Source of the DNA: Bacteroidota bacterium
GTDB lineage: Bacteria > Bacteroidota > Bacteroidia > Cytophagales > Spirosomataceae
NCBI GenBank assembly: GCA_020161355.1
Contig: JAIUOF010000002.1
Location: 124,001 to 188,000, forward strand
Length of the DNA stretch: 64,000 nt
Reading direction: 5' to 3'
Position numbers and translations under genes: made by a program. Within the stretch, counting starts at the first letter, position 1; each line of letters starts with the position of its first letter. The notes beneath the pieces were generated by a model. The model saw only the letters and a list, made by a program, of their open reading frames with translations, had not been told where the DNA came from and made no database searches. Below, in pieces: positions 51,488 through 61,043 of the stretch.

Positions 51488-51517
51488 AACCTTCACTATC
51501 TTAGTGGAGGTTTTTTT
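51488..51517 (+). terminator. Rho-independent terminator
   Basis: AACCTTCACT (51488-51497) pairs with AGTGGAGGTT (51503-51512) with one mismatch, followed by a T7 run (51511-51517). Confidence 0.85.
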
Positions 51518-51535
51518 ATGCTCTAAATCACTGAT

Positions 51536-52489
51536 ATGAAACGAATTATTAACATCCTTAGAGAACAGCTTGATTTTTCAATCGAAGAAGCTAAAGGTGC
51601 CATTCTTGCTGCAGTTGTAATTATTTTTTCAATTATTATCTATTATTCATTCTCCCTTTTCACGCTTAATCAACATTCTGAGATTATCATTAAAGAAAAT
51701 GCTCACACTGAAATTCCTGAATACAAAAATCAGGAATATGAATATCAAAGCCGAAAGTATGATTTTAAAAACTTTGACAAAAATAACGCCTATTCAAAAG
51801 GAGAAAAATTTAGTTTTGATCCCAACACAGCCTCTGAGGGTGATTTTAAAAAAATGGGATTCCCAATGTATGTGGCCAATACCATTATCAAATATCGGTC
51901 AAAGGGTGGGAAGTTTAGATATAAAGAAGACTTAAAGAAAATATATATCCTCAAACCCGAAGTTTATGAGGAATTTCAACCTTATATCCTTTTGCCAGAA
52001 AAAAATTTTCTGACACAAAAAGACGCTGAAGAAAATCTCACTATTAAAATCAACACCGAGGAAGAAACACCAAAATGGACTAAAAAGGCTACAGCATCTA
52101 CCATTTCAAAATTTGAACTAAATTCTGCGGATACGACACAACTTATGCGTGTAAAAGGGATTGGTAAGGTATTTGCAAACAGAATAATTAAGTACCGTGA
52201 TTTGTTGGGCGGATTTAATAATCTCAACCAGATTTCTGAAACTTATGGAATTGCACCTGAAGCAGTAGAAGAACTTAAAAAATATGCTTTCATCAATTCC
52301 GGCGTTAAGAAAATAGTAATCAATAAGGCTGATAAAATCAGACATCCTTATTTGAACTATAACCAGGCAAAAGTGATTCTTGAATACAGAAAGCAACACG
52401 GTGATTTTAAAAATATTAATGATTTGAAGTCAATAAAGATTCTCGACGAGAATACATTGAATAAAATCGAACCATATCTGTCATTTTAA
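51536..52489 (+). CDS. Helix-hairpin-helix (ComEA-like) protein with N-terminal membrane anchor
   Basis: 317 residues. Hydrophobic segment at about 23-45 (GAILAAVVIIFSIIIYYSFSLF) after a short charged start. Three helix-hairpin-helix-like repeats follow: about 92-160, 195-250 (ELNSADTTQLMRVKGIGKVFANRIIKYRDLLGGF) and 255-315 (VINKADKIRHPYLNYNQAKVILEYRKQHGDF). In ComEA one such pair binds DNA during transformation. Here the repeats are anchored and probably periplasmic. Stop TAA (52487-52489) is directly followed by the next ATG (52490), so it is coupled to the haloperoxidase-like gene. A competence role is unproven. Confidence 0.87.
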   Translation: MKRIINILREQLDFSIEEAKGAILAAVVIIFSIIIYYSFSLFTLNQHSEIIIKENAHTEIPEYKNQEYEYQSRKYDFKNFDKNNAYSKGEKFSFDPNTASEGDFKKMGFPMYVANTIIKYRSKGGKFRYKEDLKKIYILKPEVYEEFQPYILLPEKNFLTQKDAEENLTIKINTEEETPKWTKKATASTISKFELNSADTTQLMRVKGIGKVFANRIIKYRDLLGGFNNLNQISETYGIAPEAVEELKKYAFINSGVKKIVINKADKIRHPYLNYNQAKVILEYRKQHGDFKNINDLKSIKILDENTLNKIEPYLSF

Positions 52490-53854
52490 ATGAAAAGACT
52501 ATTATTGTTTGGAATCACTTTAAGTTTTTTAATTTCTTGTAGTAAAGACAAGGAAGAAGTAGAAATAGTGAAACCCACTGAAAAAGTGATCAGCTCAGAA
52601 ATAACGAATCTTTGGACTGAAAAACTTTTGAAATTTGTTAGGTATCAACCTCTTAATAGTCCTACTTATATCAGTAGAGCATTGGGTTACATGGGCCTAA
52701 CGATGTATGAAACTGTAGTCAATGGTAGCATAATTTACCAGTCTGTGGCTCCGGAATTAAATGGCCTGGGTGAATTACCCAAACCATCAGGTGAAATAGA
52801 CTGGGAAACTGCCTTAAATGAAGGGCAATACTATATGGTATTCAGATTGTGGCAACATTCTCAGAGTAATTACAAACTGCCAATTGACTCTTTATATAAT
52901 GACATTGTGCTTCAAAGAACGACTATAGTAAAAGATACTGCTATTATTAACAGGTCGAAAAGATATGGAGCCTCGGTTGCAGAAAAAATATACAATTGGT
53001 CAAAAACCGATGGAGGGAATCTGGGTTATCTGAATAATTTTGATTTTAAATATGCCATGCCTCTGGGACCTCAGTATTGGACTCCACCTTCAAACGGTCA
53101 GTCATCAATATTGGCACCAATGGCTCCCGCATGGGGTAAAAACCGACCTATGGTTGCATTAAACGGAAATATTCCGATTCCCCAAATCATGGAATATAGC
53201 ACTGATAAGAACTCTAAGTATTATGCAGAATTCAAGGAAGTATATGATTTAAATATAAACTTAACCAAAGAACAGAAAGAAATTGCACTTTGGTGGGGTG
53301 ATGATCCCTCTGAAACTGCTGCACCGGCAGGGCATTCCTACAATCTGGCCAGACAATTGGTACAATTAAAAAAACTCAATTTATTTGAAGCAACCAGCGT
53401 TTATGCCAAAGTTGGTTTATCAGTTGCTGATGCATTTGTGTGTTGCTGGAAAATGAAATACACCTACCATTCCGTAAGGCCTACACCTTATATTTTAAGA
53501 AACATCAAAATGCCTTATCAACAATTCTGGCCAGAGCCTCCTTTCCCAGCTTTTCCGTCAGGCCATTCTACTCAGGGAGCTGCTGCTGCCACTGCCCTAA
53601 TCTCTGCTTTTGGCAATGAAGTGACTTTTACTGACAACACCCATATAAGCCGGATAAAAGACTATGCCCGAAATGTAGACTTCAAAGCCCGAAGTTTCAC
53701 TTCTATTTGGCAAACCGCTGAAGAATGTGGAATTTCCCGTCTCTATGGCGGAATTCATACTCGTCAGGACAATGTTACGGGTCTTGATTTGGGTAAAAAA
53801 GTTGGAGAAAATGTTACAAATCTCCATTGGAAGAAAACAACCGCCTCAATGTAA
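52490..53854 (+). CDS. Vanadium-dependent haloperoxidase / PAP2-family lipoprotein
   Basis: 454 residues with a lipoprotein signal (LLLFGITLSFLISC, Cys near residue 17). The PAP2/haloperoxidase site is visible: KMKYTYHSVRPTPYILRN (K and R-P of the first motif), FPAFPSGHSTQGAAAATAL (PSGH) and CGISRLYGGIHTRQDNVTG (SR...H). These residues hold phosphate or vanadate. Whether it is a phosphatase or a haloperoxidase cannot be told from sequence alone. It is translationally linked to the helix-hairpin-helix gene immediately upstream. Predicted to face the periplasm or surface. Confidence 0.9.
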   Translation: MKRLLLFGITLSFLISCSKDKEEVEIVKPTEKVISSEITNLWTEKLLKFVRYQPLNSPTYISRALGYMGLTMYETVVNGSIIYQSVAPELNGLGELPKPSGEIDWETALNEGQYYMVFRLWQHSQSNYKLPIDSLYNDIVLQRTTIVKDTAIINRSKRYGASVAEKIYNWSKTDGGNLGYLNNFDFKYAMPLGPQYWTPPSNGQSSILAPMAPAWGKNRPMVALNGNIPIPQIMEYSTDKNSKYYAEFKEVYDLNINLTKEQKEIALWWGDDPSETAAPAGHSYNLARQLVQLKKLNLFEATSVYAKVGLSVADAFVCCWKMKYTYHSVRPTPYILRNIKMPYQQFWPEPPFPAFPSGHSTQGAAAATALISAFGNEVTFTDNTHISRIKDYARNVDFKARSFTSIWQTAEECGISRLYGGIHTRQDNVTGLDLGKKVGENVTNLHWKKTTASM

Positions 53855-53871
53855 ATTTGGGGATTAATCTC

Positions 53872-53879
53872 TATTTTTG
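53872..53879 (+). promoter_or_regulatory. -7 element before the RidA gene
   Basis: TATTTTTG fits TAnnTTTG and ends 20 bases before the ATG at 53900. Confidence 0.45.
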
Positions 53880-53899
53880 TAAAAAACCATAAAATTAGG

Positions 53900-54289
53900 A
53901 TGAAAAGAATAAACATCACATCGGGTGCAAAGTGGGAGGATATTGTAGGATACAGCAGGGCGGTTAAGATAGGAAATATAATAGAAATTAGCGGGACAGT
54001 TGCAACAGACAACAGTGGTGAATTGATTGGAGAAGGTGATGAATATCTTCAAACCAAATTCATTCTGATGAAATTCGAAAACACCTTAAATCAATTAGGG
54101 GCAAATTTAAAAGATGTGGTAAGAACCCGAATTTATTGTAAAAACATTAAAAATTGGGAAAAAATAGGAAAAGCTCATGGAGAGGTTTTTGGTGAAATTA
54201 AGCCCGTAACGACCATGGTGGAAGTTTCAAAGCTTATTGACGAGAAATACCTTGTTGAAATTGAAGCCAGCATAATAATAAACAAATAA
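53900..54289 (+). CDS. RidA/YjgF family enamine-imine deaminase-like protein
   Basis: 129 residues, single Rid domain: ITSGAKWEDIVGYSRAVKIGNIIEISGTVATDNSGELIGEGDEYLQTKFILMKFENTLNQLGANLKDVVRTRIYCKN follows the Rid profile (described as residues 4-80), with the conserved Arg in VVRTRIY and Glu in LVEIEASIIIN. RidA itself hydrolyses reactive 2-aminoacrylate-type enamines. Subfamily members differ. No neighbour fixes the substrate. It is followed by a terminator. Confidence 0.9.
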   Translation: MKRINITSGAKWEDIVGYSRAVKIGNIIEISGTVATDNSGELIGEGDEYLQTKFILMKFENTLNQLGANLKDVVRTRIYCKNIKNWEKIGKAHGEVFGEIKPVTTMVEVSKLIDEKYLVEIEASIIINK

Positions 54290-54307
54290 GTTATTTTCAT
54301 TTAATTT

Positions 54308-54340
54308 GCTTCTTCGGCTAACCGAAGGAGCATTTTTATT
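54308..54340 (+). terminator. Rho-independent terminator
   Basis: GCT-T-CTTCGG (54308-54317) pairs with CCGAAG-G-AGC (54322-54331) around CTAA, followed by ATTTTTATT, 18 bp after the RidA stop. Confidence 0.82.
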
Positions 54341-54416
54341 TGAAAAACATACTTCGTCAGGTATTAAATTAATGAATTATAAAACAAATTTCGGAAATTT
54401 GTAAAAAACAGAAAGT

Positions 54417-56054
54417 ATGAAAAAATACTCCGGGAATATCATAAATATATTTGACAATACAATTTTTTATGGCGAAATAACTGTTTTTGAAGGAAGGATT
54501 TTCAATATTGAAAAACTCGGACCTGAAAAAGCAGAAGATGGCTACTATTTACCCGGATTCATTGACGCTCATGTTCATATCGAAAGTTCGATGCTTGTAC
54601 CTTCACAGTTTGCGAAAATGGCTGTGGTTCACGGCACAATTGGTACGGTGTCTGACCCCCATGAGATTGCCAATGTATTGGGAGTTAAGGGGGTAAATTT
54701 TATGATTGAGAATGGAAAAAAAGTCCCCTTCAAATTTTGTTTTGGGGCTCCATCATGTGTTCCGGCAACTGATTTTGAAAGTGCCGGTGCGGTTATAGAT
54801 GCTGAAGAAATTGAATTTCTGCTTGAAAAGCCCGAAATAGGTTATCTGGCCGAAATGATGAATTTCCCGGGGGTATTGTCTGAAAATGAGGAGGTACTTA
54901 CTAAAATTTCACTCGCAAAAAAATACAACAAACCAATTGATGGCCATGCCCCTGCTCTGAGAGGCGATGCCGCCAAAAAGTATTTTTCGTATGGCATAAG
55001 TACTGATCACGAATGCTTTACGCTGGAAGAAGCCGAAGAAAAACTAAAAATGGGCGTAAAGATTCTGATCAGGGAAGGAAGTGCAGCAAAGAATTTTGAT
55101 GCATTGATTCCATTGGCAGATAATTATTCCACTCAAATGATGTTTTGCTCTGACGATAAGCACCCTGATGATCTGGAAGCAGGACACATCAATCTCCTCA
55201 TTAAAAGAGCAGTAAGCGGTGGTCTTGATTTATTTAAGGCATTACGAATAGCTTCACTGAATCCCATTCGCCACTATGATTTACCCGTAGGCCTTTTGAG
55301 AGAAGGAGAACCGGCAGACTTCATAAAAATCAATAACCTGAGAGAATTTGAAATTCTGGAAACATATATCGATGGTAGGTTGGTGGCCGAAAAAGGAAAT
55401 TCTTTGATTGAGGACATAGCAGTAAATCCCATAAACAATTTCTCGGCAAGAAGGATTTCTTCTGCTGACTTGAAAATTAAATTTCCTGCTGAATACAAAG
55501 GCATAAATGTCATCAAAGTTAATGATGGTCAGCTGGTTACCGATAAATTATTTTATACCAAAGCAGAAATCGAAGCAGAACATTTCTCTGAGGATAATGA
55601 TGTATTAAAATTGGTGGTTTTGAACCGATATAAAGAAACCCCACCGGCAATTACGTTTATTAAAGGTTTTGGTCTTGACGATGGTGCCCTGGCATCCTCG
55701 GTAGCCCATGATTCTCACAATATCATTGCGGTAGGTGTTGATGATGAATCAATTGCGGATGCTATCAACATGATAATCAGAGAAAAAGGGGGTATTTCAG
55801 CAGTTTCTGATTTAAAAATGGGTGTTTTGCCGCTCCCGGTAGCCGGATTGATGAGCAATAAAAATGGTTACGAAATATCCAGAGACTATACCCAGATCGA
55901 CAATTTCGTCAAAAATAAATTGGGAAGTAAGCTCAAATCACCATTTATGAGTCTTTCATTTATGGCTTTGCTAGTTATTCCATCCCTAAAATTGTCAGAT
56001 AAAGGACTTTTTGATTGCGACACTTTTGGATTTACCGATGTGGTGGTGAAGTGA
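54417..56054 (+). CDS. ade: Adenine deaminase
   Basis: 545 residues matching Ade: GFIDAHVHIESSMLVPSQFAKMAV (metal-binding HxH), SDPHEIANVLG, FCFGAPSCVPATDFE, GHAPALRG, STDHECFTLEEAEEKLKMG, MMFCSDDKHPDDL, and the C-terminal half (ITFIKGFGLDDGALASSVAHDSHNIIAVGVDDESI). The enzyme converts adenine to hypoxanthine for purine salvage, using two divalent metals. Single gene, 69 bp after the RidA terminator. Confidence 0.96.
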   Translation: MKKYSGNIINIFDNTIFYGEITVFEGRIFNIEKLGPEKAEDGYYLPGFIDAHVHIESSMLVPSQFAKMAVVHGTIGTVSDPHEIANVLGVKGVNFMIENGKKVPFKFCFGAPSCVPATDFESAGAVIDAEEIEFLLEKPEIGYLAEMMNFPGVLSENEEVLTKISLAKKYNKPIDGHAPALRGDAAKKYFSYGISTDHECFTLEEAEEKLKMGVKILIREGSAAKNFDALIPLADNYSTQMMFCSDDKHPDDLEAGHINLLIKRAVSGGLDLFKALRIASLNPIRHYDLPVGLLREGEPADFIKINNLREFEILETYIDGRLVAEKGNSLIEDIAVNPINNFSARRISSADLKIKFPAEYKGINVIKVNDGQLVTDKLFYTKAEIEAEHFSEDNDVLKLVVLNRYKETPPAITFIKGFGLDDGALASSVAHDSHNIIAVGVDDESIADAINMIIREKGGISAVSDLKMGVLPLPVAGLMSNKNGYEISRDYTQIDNFVKNKLGSKLKSPFMSLSFMALLVIPSLKLSDKGLFDCDTFGFTDVVVK

Positions 56055-56096
56055 GCTATAACTTTTCTTTTCCTCTTAATAGAAAACAAGAGAATT

Positions 56097-56498
56097 CTAA
56101 ATAGTTTTTATTTCAAAACCGGCTTTTATTAATTCAAAATCAGAATCATTGTGACATAGATTTATCCTATATTCCAATGCATACCAGGCAATTAGGCAAT
56201 CGTTAGGTTTTCTAATAGTTATTCCTGATTTTCTTAGGTCAAAATAGATCCTGGCCGCCTCATGTGATGCCCGGTAATGGCCACAATCTAGAAGTATTAA
56301 TTGTCTCAGATCAAAATCTAGTTGGTCAAATTGAAGCTTATTTTTACATCCTTGCAACAATTCCTGGATAATTGGAGGACAAATGCAAATAAGTTTGTCT
56401 TCAGCTAAATAATGCTTTAGAAGTTCGGTCTGTGTATTATTTCTTTTTTGAAAAAAATTAATCCATACCGATGTATCAAACAAAATAGGCTCACTCAT
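56097..56498 (-). CDS. vapC: VapC-type PIN-domain toxin ribonuclease
   Basis: 133 residues of the PIN fold: acidic residues are in ILFDTSVWINFF (D8), IIQELLQGC (Glu), NDCLIAWYALEY (Asp) and CHNDSDFELI (Asp). VapC toxins cut RNA, commonly tRNA or rRNA, until bound by their antitoxin. The start ATG overlaps the end of the antitoxin gene by 8 bp. The nearest family look-alikes are VapC toxins paired with short VapB-type antitoxins. All four acidic positions are intact, so the toxin is probably active. Confidence 0.9.
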   Translation of the reverse strand: MSEPILFDTSVWINFFQKRNNTQTELLKHYLAEDKLICICPPIIQELLQGCKNKLQFDQLDFDLRQLILLDCGHYRASHEAARIYFDLRKSGITIRKPNDCLIAWYALEYRINLCHNDSDFELIKAGFEIKTI

Positions 56499-56682
56499 TT
56501 CTCCAATCTGACAAATTGCCTTCCCACTCCAATTTACCTTCTAATTTTAAAAGATTAAGTTTAGATTGTTTAGCTAAAAAATCTTTCAGGGCTTGGTCAA
56601 CCACAGCTTTTTTGGTCTTTAATCCCGATAATTCAATCGCTTTCAGGATTACACCTTCATCAATTTCAATATTTGTTCTCAT
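56491..56682 (-). CDS. vapB: VapB-type antitoxin (63 aa)
   Basis: Start at ATG 56682 (MRTNIEIDEGVILKAIELSG), because the longer frame adds fifteen residues of unrelated sequence. The ribbon-helix-helix-like head (RTNIEIDEGVILKAIELSGLKTKKAVVDQALKDF, residues 2-35) is the DNA-binding dimer part of DUF2191/VapB-type antitoxins. The C-terminal tail (LEGKLEWEGNLSDWRNE) is acidic and probably wraps VapC. It overlaps vapC by 8 bp, the standard TA order antitoxin first. Confidence 0.88.
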   Translation of the reverse strand: MRTNIEIDEGVILKAIELSGLKTKKAVVDQALKDFLAKQSKLNLLKLEGKLEWEGNLSDWRNE

Positions 56683-56756
56683 AATTTTAATAAACTTTAC
56701 ACCAAATATAATCATTTTTATACACAAAAATTCAATTATAGAATTTATTTACACAA

Positions 56757-56784
56757 AAATGCCCGAAGTATCCTCCGGGCATTT
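56757..56784 (-). terminator. Rho-independent terminator after the M1 peptidase
   Basis: AAATGCCCG and CGGGCATTT pair across a 10-base loop, with a T run on the reverse strand (ATTTTTGTG). It lies 24 bp downstream of the peptidase stop, in the gap to the vapBC operon. Confidence 0.85.
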
Positions 56785-56807
56785 CAATATTCAACATACT
56801 TTAATTC

Positions 56808-59174
56808 TTAATTCTTTCCACTTGCACCCACAGCTCCCGAGGCTGAGTTTTGGCGTGCCTCCTGCATAGGATTGCTACCTTGTGGTCGCATGCTCTGCTG
56901 TTTCATAAGTTGAAATTTCGTTGGTTTTTCAGGTTCTTTCGGAAATACATTGTCTGTAGGATCCACATCAGGTAATTCAAAGTAAGGGTCAAGCTTGAAT
57001 TTTGCCACTTTTTTATCAGTCACAATCGTTTTCTTGATTTCCTTATTATTAAGCCTCCATATTTCTACCGGAAATCTGAAATCCTGGGTGGTACCGTCTT
57101 CAAACTGAGCTTGTACCAAGACCGGCATCACCAGGCCTCCTTTATTTTTTAGCTTAAGTACATAATATTGCTTTTTATTTTTGACAAGCTCTTTTTCCTC
57201 AGCCGATAGCGACTCCAAATATTTCTGATATTGAGCTTTTTCCTTCTCTGTTACGGCATTTTTATCATAACTATTGTAGAAATCTTTCATAGTACTATCA
57301 GCTTCTACAACAGATCTTTTAATATCCGTTTTATCACGAATATAACTCATGGTCTGCTTTTTGGAATTTTCCTCAGTCCTGGCTGCAGCTTTTTTTACCT
57401 CAGGATTCTGATCATCCAATTCCATCCATTCCACCTCGGCTATGGCCTGATCCAGATTATCTACACCATAAAACCAACCCTTCCAAAACCAATCCAAATC
57501 CACTCCGGAAGCATCTTCCATTGTACGGAAAAAGTCAGCCGGAGTCGGGCTTTTAAATGCCCACCTTCTTGAATATTCTTTGAAAGCATAATCAAAGAGC
57601 TCTCTTCCCATGATAGTTTCTCTCAGCATATTGAGTCCGGTAGCAGGTTTGGAATAGGCATTAGGGCCGAAAGTTCCAGGTAAAATATTGTCACTGGAAG
57701 TCATAATAGCATTTTGCTTGTCTGCATCCAGTTTCATGTATGGAACAATGTGCTGAGGCTCAATACCATCGGCAGGAAAATCACGATCCCATTCACGGCA
57801 GACAATCCCTTCCAGAAAACTGTTTAAGCCTTCATCCATCCATGACCACTGTCTCTCATCGCTATTTACAATCATTGGGAAGAAATTATGTCCTACTTCG
57901 TGTATGATAACCAGAATCAGGAAGTTTTTGGTATCTTCAGAATAAGTACCATCAGGCAAAGGCCTTGCACCGTTAAAACTCATCATAGGGTATTCCATCC
58001 CTCCTACCGGACCATGAACTGAATAGGCAACGGGATAAGGATAAGCGAATGTTCTTTTCGAATACTGCGTAAGTGTATGAGCCACCAATCGCGTAGAATA
58101 TTGACCCCAAAGTGGATTACCTTCTTTAGGATATAAAGACATAGCCCATACTTTTTTTCCTTCGACATCAACTTTCATCGCATCCCAGATAAACTTCCTC
58201 GAGGTAGCAAACGCAAAATCTCTCACATTTTTAGCGGCAAAAATCCATGTTTTTTTACCGGTAGGCTTTCCTTTTTCAGCTTGTTCGGCTTCTTGTTGAT
58301 TTACAATTACAACAGGAGTAGTGGCTGTTTCGGCTTGTAATAACCTGGCCTGCTGAGTTGCAGATAACACTTCTTTTGAGTTCTGAAGCTCACCTGTAGC
58401 ACCTACAACCATGTCGTTAGGAACTGTAATCGCCACTTTATAATCACCAAAGATCAGAGTAAATTCACCCTGACCCAAAAACTGTTTGTGCTGCCATCCG
58501 TTTACATCATCATAGGCACACATACGTGGAAACCATTGGGCCATTTCGTAGAGATAATTTCCATCTTTCTCAAAATACTCATAACCACTTCTGGCTCTTG
58601 TGGCATTGGCATCAACGATATTAAAGTTCCAGTCAACATTAAAAACAAAATTTTGACCTTTAAGGAGAGCTGTCGGAAGATCAATTCTCATCATAGTTCC
58701 ATTGATGGTGTATTTCAATGGCTTACCCATTTTATCAGTCACTTTCGTTATTTTATAACCATAATCTTTGCCGGAATCATCATTTAGTGATTTCAACGAC
58801 CCCGACGAAGCCCCTCTTTCATGACTGATAGACGTCGACCGGGTAAGTTTTGCGTCTGATTTATCTGAAAAATGATTTTGATCTAACTGCAACCATAAAT
58901 AGGTTAGAGCATCTGGCGATTGATTAAAATAGGTGATTTTTTCGCTGGCAGTGATTCTCTGCTTTTCATCATCAAGCTCTACTTTAATATCATAGTCAGC
59001 TTTTTGCTGCCAGTATTCTTTTCCCGGAGCTCCGCTTGCAGTTCGATAAGTATTAGGTGTAGGAAGTGCCTGACCCATTTGTTCGAAAAGGGTATTTGCA
59101 TTGTAAGGGTTCGGTGCAGGCATCTGGGCAAAAGCACTGATACTCAACAAAATAAAAATTAATAGTTTTTTCAT
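56808..59174 (-). CDS. M1-family metallopeptidase, secreted
   Basis: 788 residues with a signal peptide (LLIFILLSISAFAQ). Zinc site: IIHEVGHNFFP (HEVGH 425-429) and SWMDEGLNSFLEG (Glu448). The M1 motif G-x-MEN appears as GGMEYPMMSFNG (about 391-402), with Tyr after Glu. The N-terminal beta domain (60-260) is typical of M1 aminopeptidases. The C-terminal 40 residues are low complexity (Gln/Met/Pro/Ser). It is predicted to trim peptides outside the cytoplasm. It ends the reverse-strand run sod, chrA, hupE-like, M1, though a 49-bp gap and its own start context leave operon membership open. Confidence 0.93.
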   Translation of the reverse strand: MKKLLIFILLSISAFAQMPAPNPYNANTLFEQMGQALPTPNTYRTASGAPGKEYWQQKADYDIKVELDDEKQRITASEKITYFNQSPDALTYLWLQLDQNHFSDKSDAKLTRSTSISHERGASSGSLKSLNDDSGKDYGYKITKVTDKMGKPLKYTINGTMMRIDLPTALLKGQNFVFNVDWNFNIVDANATRARSGYEYFEKDGNYLYEMAQWFPRMCAYDDVNGWQHKQFLGQGEFTLIFGDYKVAITVPNDMVVGATGELQNSKEVLSATQQARLLQAETATTPVVIVNQQEAEQAEKGKPTGKKTWIFAAKNVRDFAFATSRKFIWDAMKVDVEGKKVWAMSLYPKEGNPLWGQYSTRLVAHTLTQYSKRTFAYPYPVAYSVHGPVGGMEYPMMSFNGARPLPDGTYSEDTKNFLILVIIHEVGHNFFPMIVNSDERQWSWMDEGLNSFLEGIVCREWDRDFPADGIEPQHIVPYMKLDADKQNAIMTSSDNILPGTFGPNAYSKPATGLNMLRETIMGRELFDYAFKEYSRRWAFKSPTPADFFRTMEDASGVDLDWFWKGWFYGVDNLDQAIAEVEWMELDDQNPEVKKAAARTEENSKKQTMSYIRDKTDIKRSVVEADSTMKDFYNSYDKNAVTEKEKAQYQKYLESLSAEEKELVKNKKQYYVLKLKNKGGLVMPVLVQAQFEDGTTQDFRFPVEIWRLNNKEIKKTIVTDKKVAKFKLDPYFELPDVDPTDNVFPKEPEKPTKFQLMKQQSMRPQGSNPMQEARQNSASGAVGASGKN

Positions 59175-59223
59175 AAAAAAAATTAGAATAGTATATATAT
59201 TAGACTGTCAATGAGTTACAAAA

Positions 59224-59817
59224 TCAAAAAATCCATTTATCAATTAATAAAGTCATGGTTACACCAGCAACAAATCCAGAAGTTACGAGATTAATATCTT
59301 TTCTTTTGAAATTAAATAGATTGTAAAAAATAAAAGAAAGCAGCATTATAATAAGGACTATGATGAGCTGCCCAATCTCCAAACCGATGTTAAATGATAG
59401 CAATGGAATAAATATATCAGACTCCACCCCAAGCAAACTTTTCAGATAATTGCTAAAACCTAATCCATGAATAAGGCCAAAAAAGCCGGTTAAAATATAT
59501 CTTGAGACCGGTGTTGGAAATTTCTTTAGGGAATTTTCGGGAAGATTTTGAAATAAATTAGAAAGAGCAGTAAACAAAATCGTAACCGGAATCAAAAACT
59601 CAATGATTTTGGAATCAATATTTACAAGTTTTAAAACGGCAAGAGCCAGAGTAATAGAATGGCCAATGGTAAAAAATGTCACTATTATCAAAAGTTGTTT
59701 CCAGTCGCTTATCAAATAAACTGCACACAATGCCACAATAAAAAGAATATGATCGTAGCCTCCAAGATCTGTAATGTGCTTAAAACCGAGGTTGAAATAG
59801 GTTAGAAAGTCATTCAT
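59224..59817 (-). CDS. HupE/UreJ-like membrane protein
   Basis: 197 residues with six hydrophobic segments. Conserved His/polar positions of the HupE/UreJ group are visible: GFKHITDLGGYDHILFIVAL, TFFTIGHSITLALAVL, GFFGLIHGLGFSNYL and LSFNIGLEIGQLIIV. HupE/UreJ proteins are proposed metal (often nickel) transporters. Here no urease or hydrogenase gene is near, so a nickel role is not supported by context. Only four bases separate it from the upstream chrA, so the two are one transcript. Confidence 0.85.
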   Translation of the reverse strand: MNDFLTYFNLGFKHITDLGGYDHILFIVALCAVYLISDWKQLLIIVTFFTIGHSITLALAVLKLVNIDSKIIEFLIPVTILFTALSNLFQNLPENSLKKFPTPVSRYILTGFFGLIHGLGFSNYLKSLLGVESDIFIPLLSFNIGLEIGQLIIVLIIMLLSFIFYNLFNFKRKDINLVTSGFVAGVTMTLLIDKWIF

Positions 59818-59821
59818 GATT

Positions 59822-60997
59822 TTAAAAAATAGCTCCGAGAATCAAACCACCAAGTATCAAAAGATAGCCCGGAATTTTGCCCGAATATAAAAATGCAAAT
59901 GTTATAATTACCGAAATAATACTCACCCAATCATAAATCATGGGTTGAAAAAGAGAAGAGCCTGCAGCCAAAGTCAACCCGGTACTCGAGGCGTTAATGC
60001 CTTCCAATGATGCCCTTACGCCTCTGAACTGCTTCAGTTGATTCCAGAATTTAACCACAAAAAAGATCATCAGAATACCCGGCAAAAAGATCCCGACTGA
60101 TGCTACCACTGAGCCCAGAATCTGGCCACTAATGCCCCATGACCTCATTGATAATGAACCTACATAGGATGCTATTGAAAAAGTAGGCCCGGGTATCATT
60201 TCGGCAATTGCAATACCTGACAAAAACTCATCTCGACTTAAATACTTTTTAAACTCCACAAACTCATTAAACAACAATGGCTTAAGAATATGCCCACCAC
60301 CAAAAGCTATGCTTCCATTGCGATAAAAATTTTCAAACAACCTTACCGGAAGGTTGTGCGTAATAGCTCCCACCGTAACCAATACTACCAAAATCCCTGC
60401 CCATAGGATAAGATTTCCCCATTGGATTTTGATAGGTCTTTTTTCCATTTTGGCTTGACGACGGTATTTTGAGGAGGAAATTAGCCCCCCAATCAAAATC
60501 ATGGCAGGAGCCAGATACGGTGAGCGAAACAAAAATCCCGCAAGAGTTGACACAGCCATCAACCAAAAGGCCGTTTTAGTTGTTATAACTTTTCTGCCAA
60601 TCTGAAATGCGGCAAAAAATATAAATGCTACTCCCATAGGCTTTAAAAACTGACTCAATCTTACCAGTGTGCCCTTTTCAAAAAAAGATATACCCAGAGC
60701 AGTTACGGCCATAAATACAGTAGCAGGAAGTATCCAGATTAACAAAGTAAAATATGCCAACGTAGCACCTCCCAGTTTATAACCAATGGCAGTTATAACC
60801 TGCGTAGAGGTGGGGCCGGGCAGTATCTGACACAAAGATTGCATCTCAAGCAACTCGGCTTCGGTTAAATATCGGTGTTTGTTTACCAATTTTTCCAAAA
60901 ATAAGGCCAAATGAGCCTGAGGGCCACCAAAACTTGTTATTGACAGCACTAAAACATCTTTCAGAAAAATCAGATATCTAATTTTTTTGGTTTCCAA
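59822..60997 (-). CDS. chrA: Chromate efflux transporter
   Basis: 391 residues, two homologous CHR halves. First half: FGGPQAHLALFLEKLVNKHRYL and LPGPTSTQVITAIGYKLGG. Second half: NGSIAFGGGHILKPLLFNEFV and IAEMIPGPTFSIASYVGSL. About ten to twelve membrane segments are predicted. ChrA exports chromate from the cytoplasm by proton antiport and lowers chromate toxicity. The upstream gene encodes an exported superoxide dismutase and the downstream one a HupE-like protein 4 bp away, so the three may form an oxidative/metal-stress unit. Alternative: a general sulfate/chromate anion exporter. Confidence 0.92.
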   Translation of the reverse strand: METKKIRYLIFLKDVLVLSITSFGGPQAHLALFLEKLVNKHRYLTEAELLEMQSLCQILPGPTSTQVITAIGYKLGGATLAYFTLLIWILPATVFMAVTALGISFFEKGTLVRLSQFLKPMGVAFIFFAAFQIGRKVITTKTAFWLMAVSTLAGFLFRSPYLAPAMILIGGLISSSKYRRQAKMEKRPIKIQWGNLILWAGILVVLVTVGAITHNLPVRLFENFYRNGSIAFGGGHILKPLLFNEFVEFKKYLSRDEFLSGIAIAEMIPGPTFSIASYVGSLSMRSWGISGQILGSVVASVGIFLPGILMIFFVVKFWNQLKQFRGVRASLEGINASSTGLTLAAGSSLFQPMIYDWVSIISVIITFAFLYSGKIPGYLLILGGLILGAIF

Positions 60998-61043
60998 AAT
61001 TGAATTAGATCCGGGTTAATGGTTATCGGGTAATATAAAAATC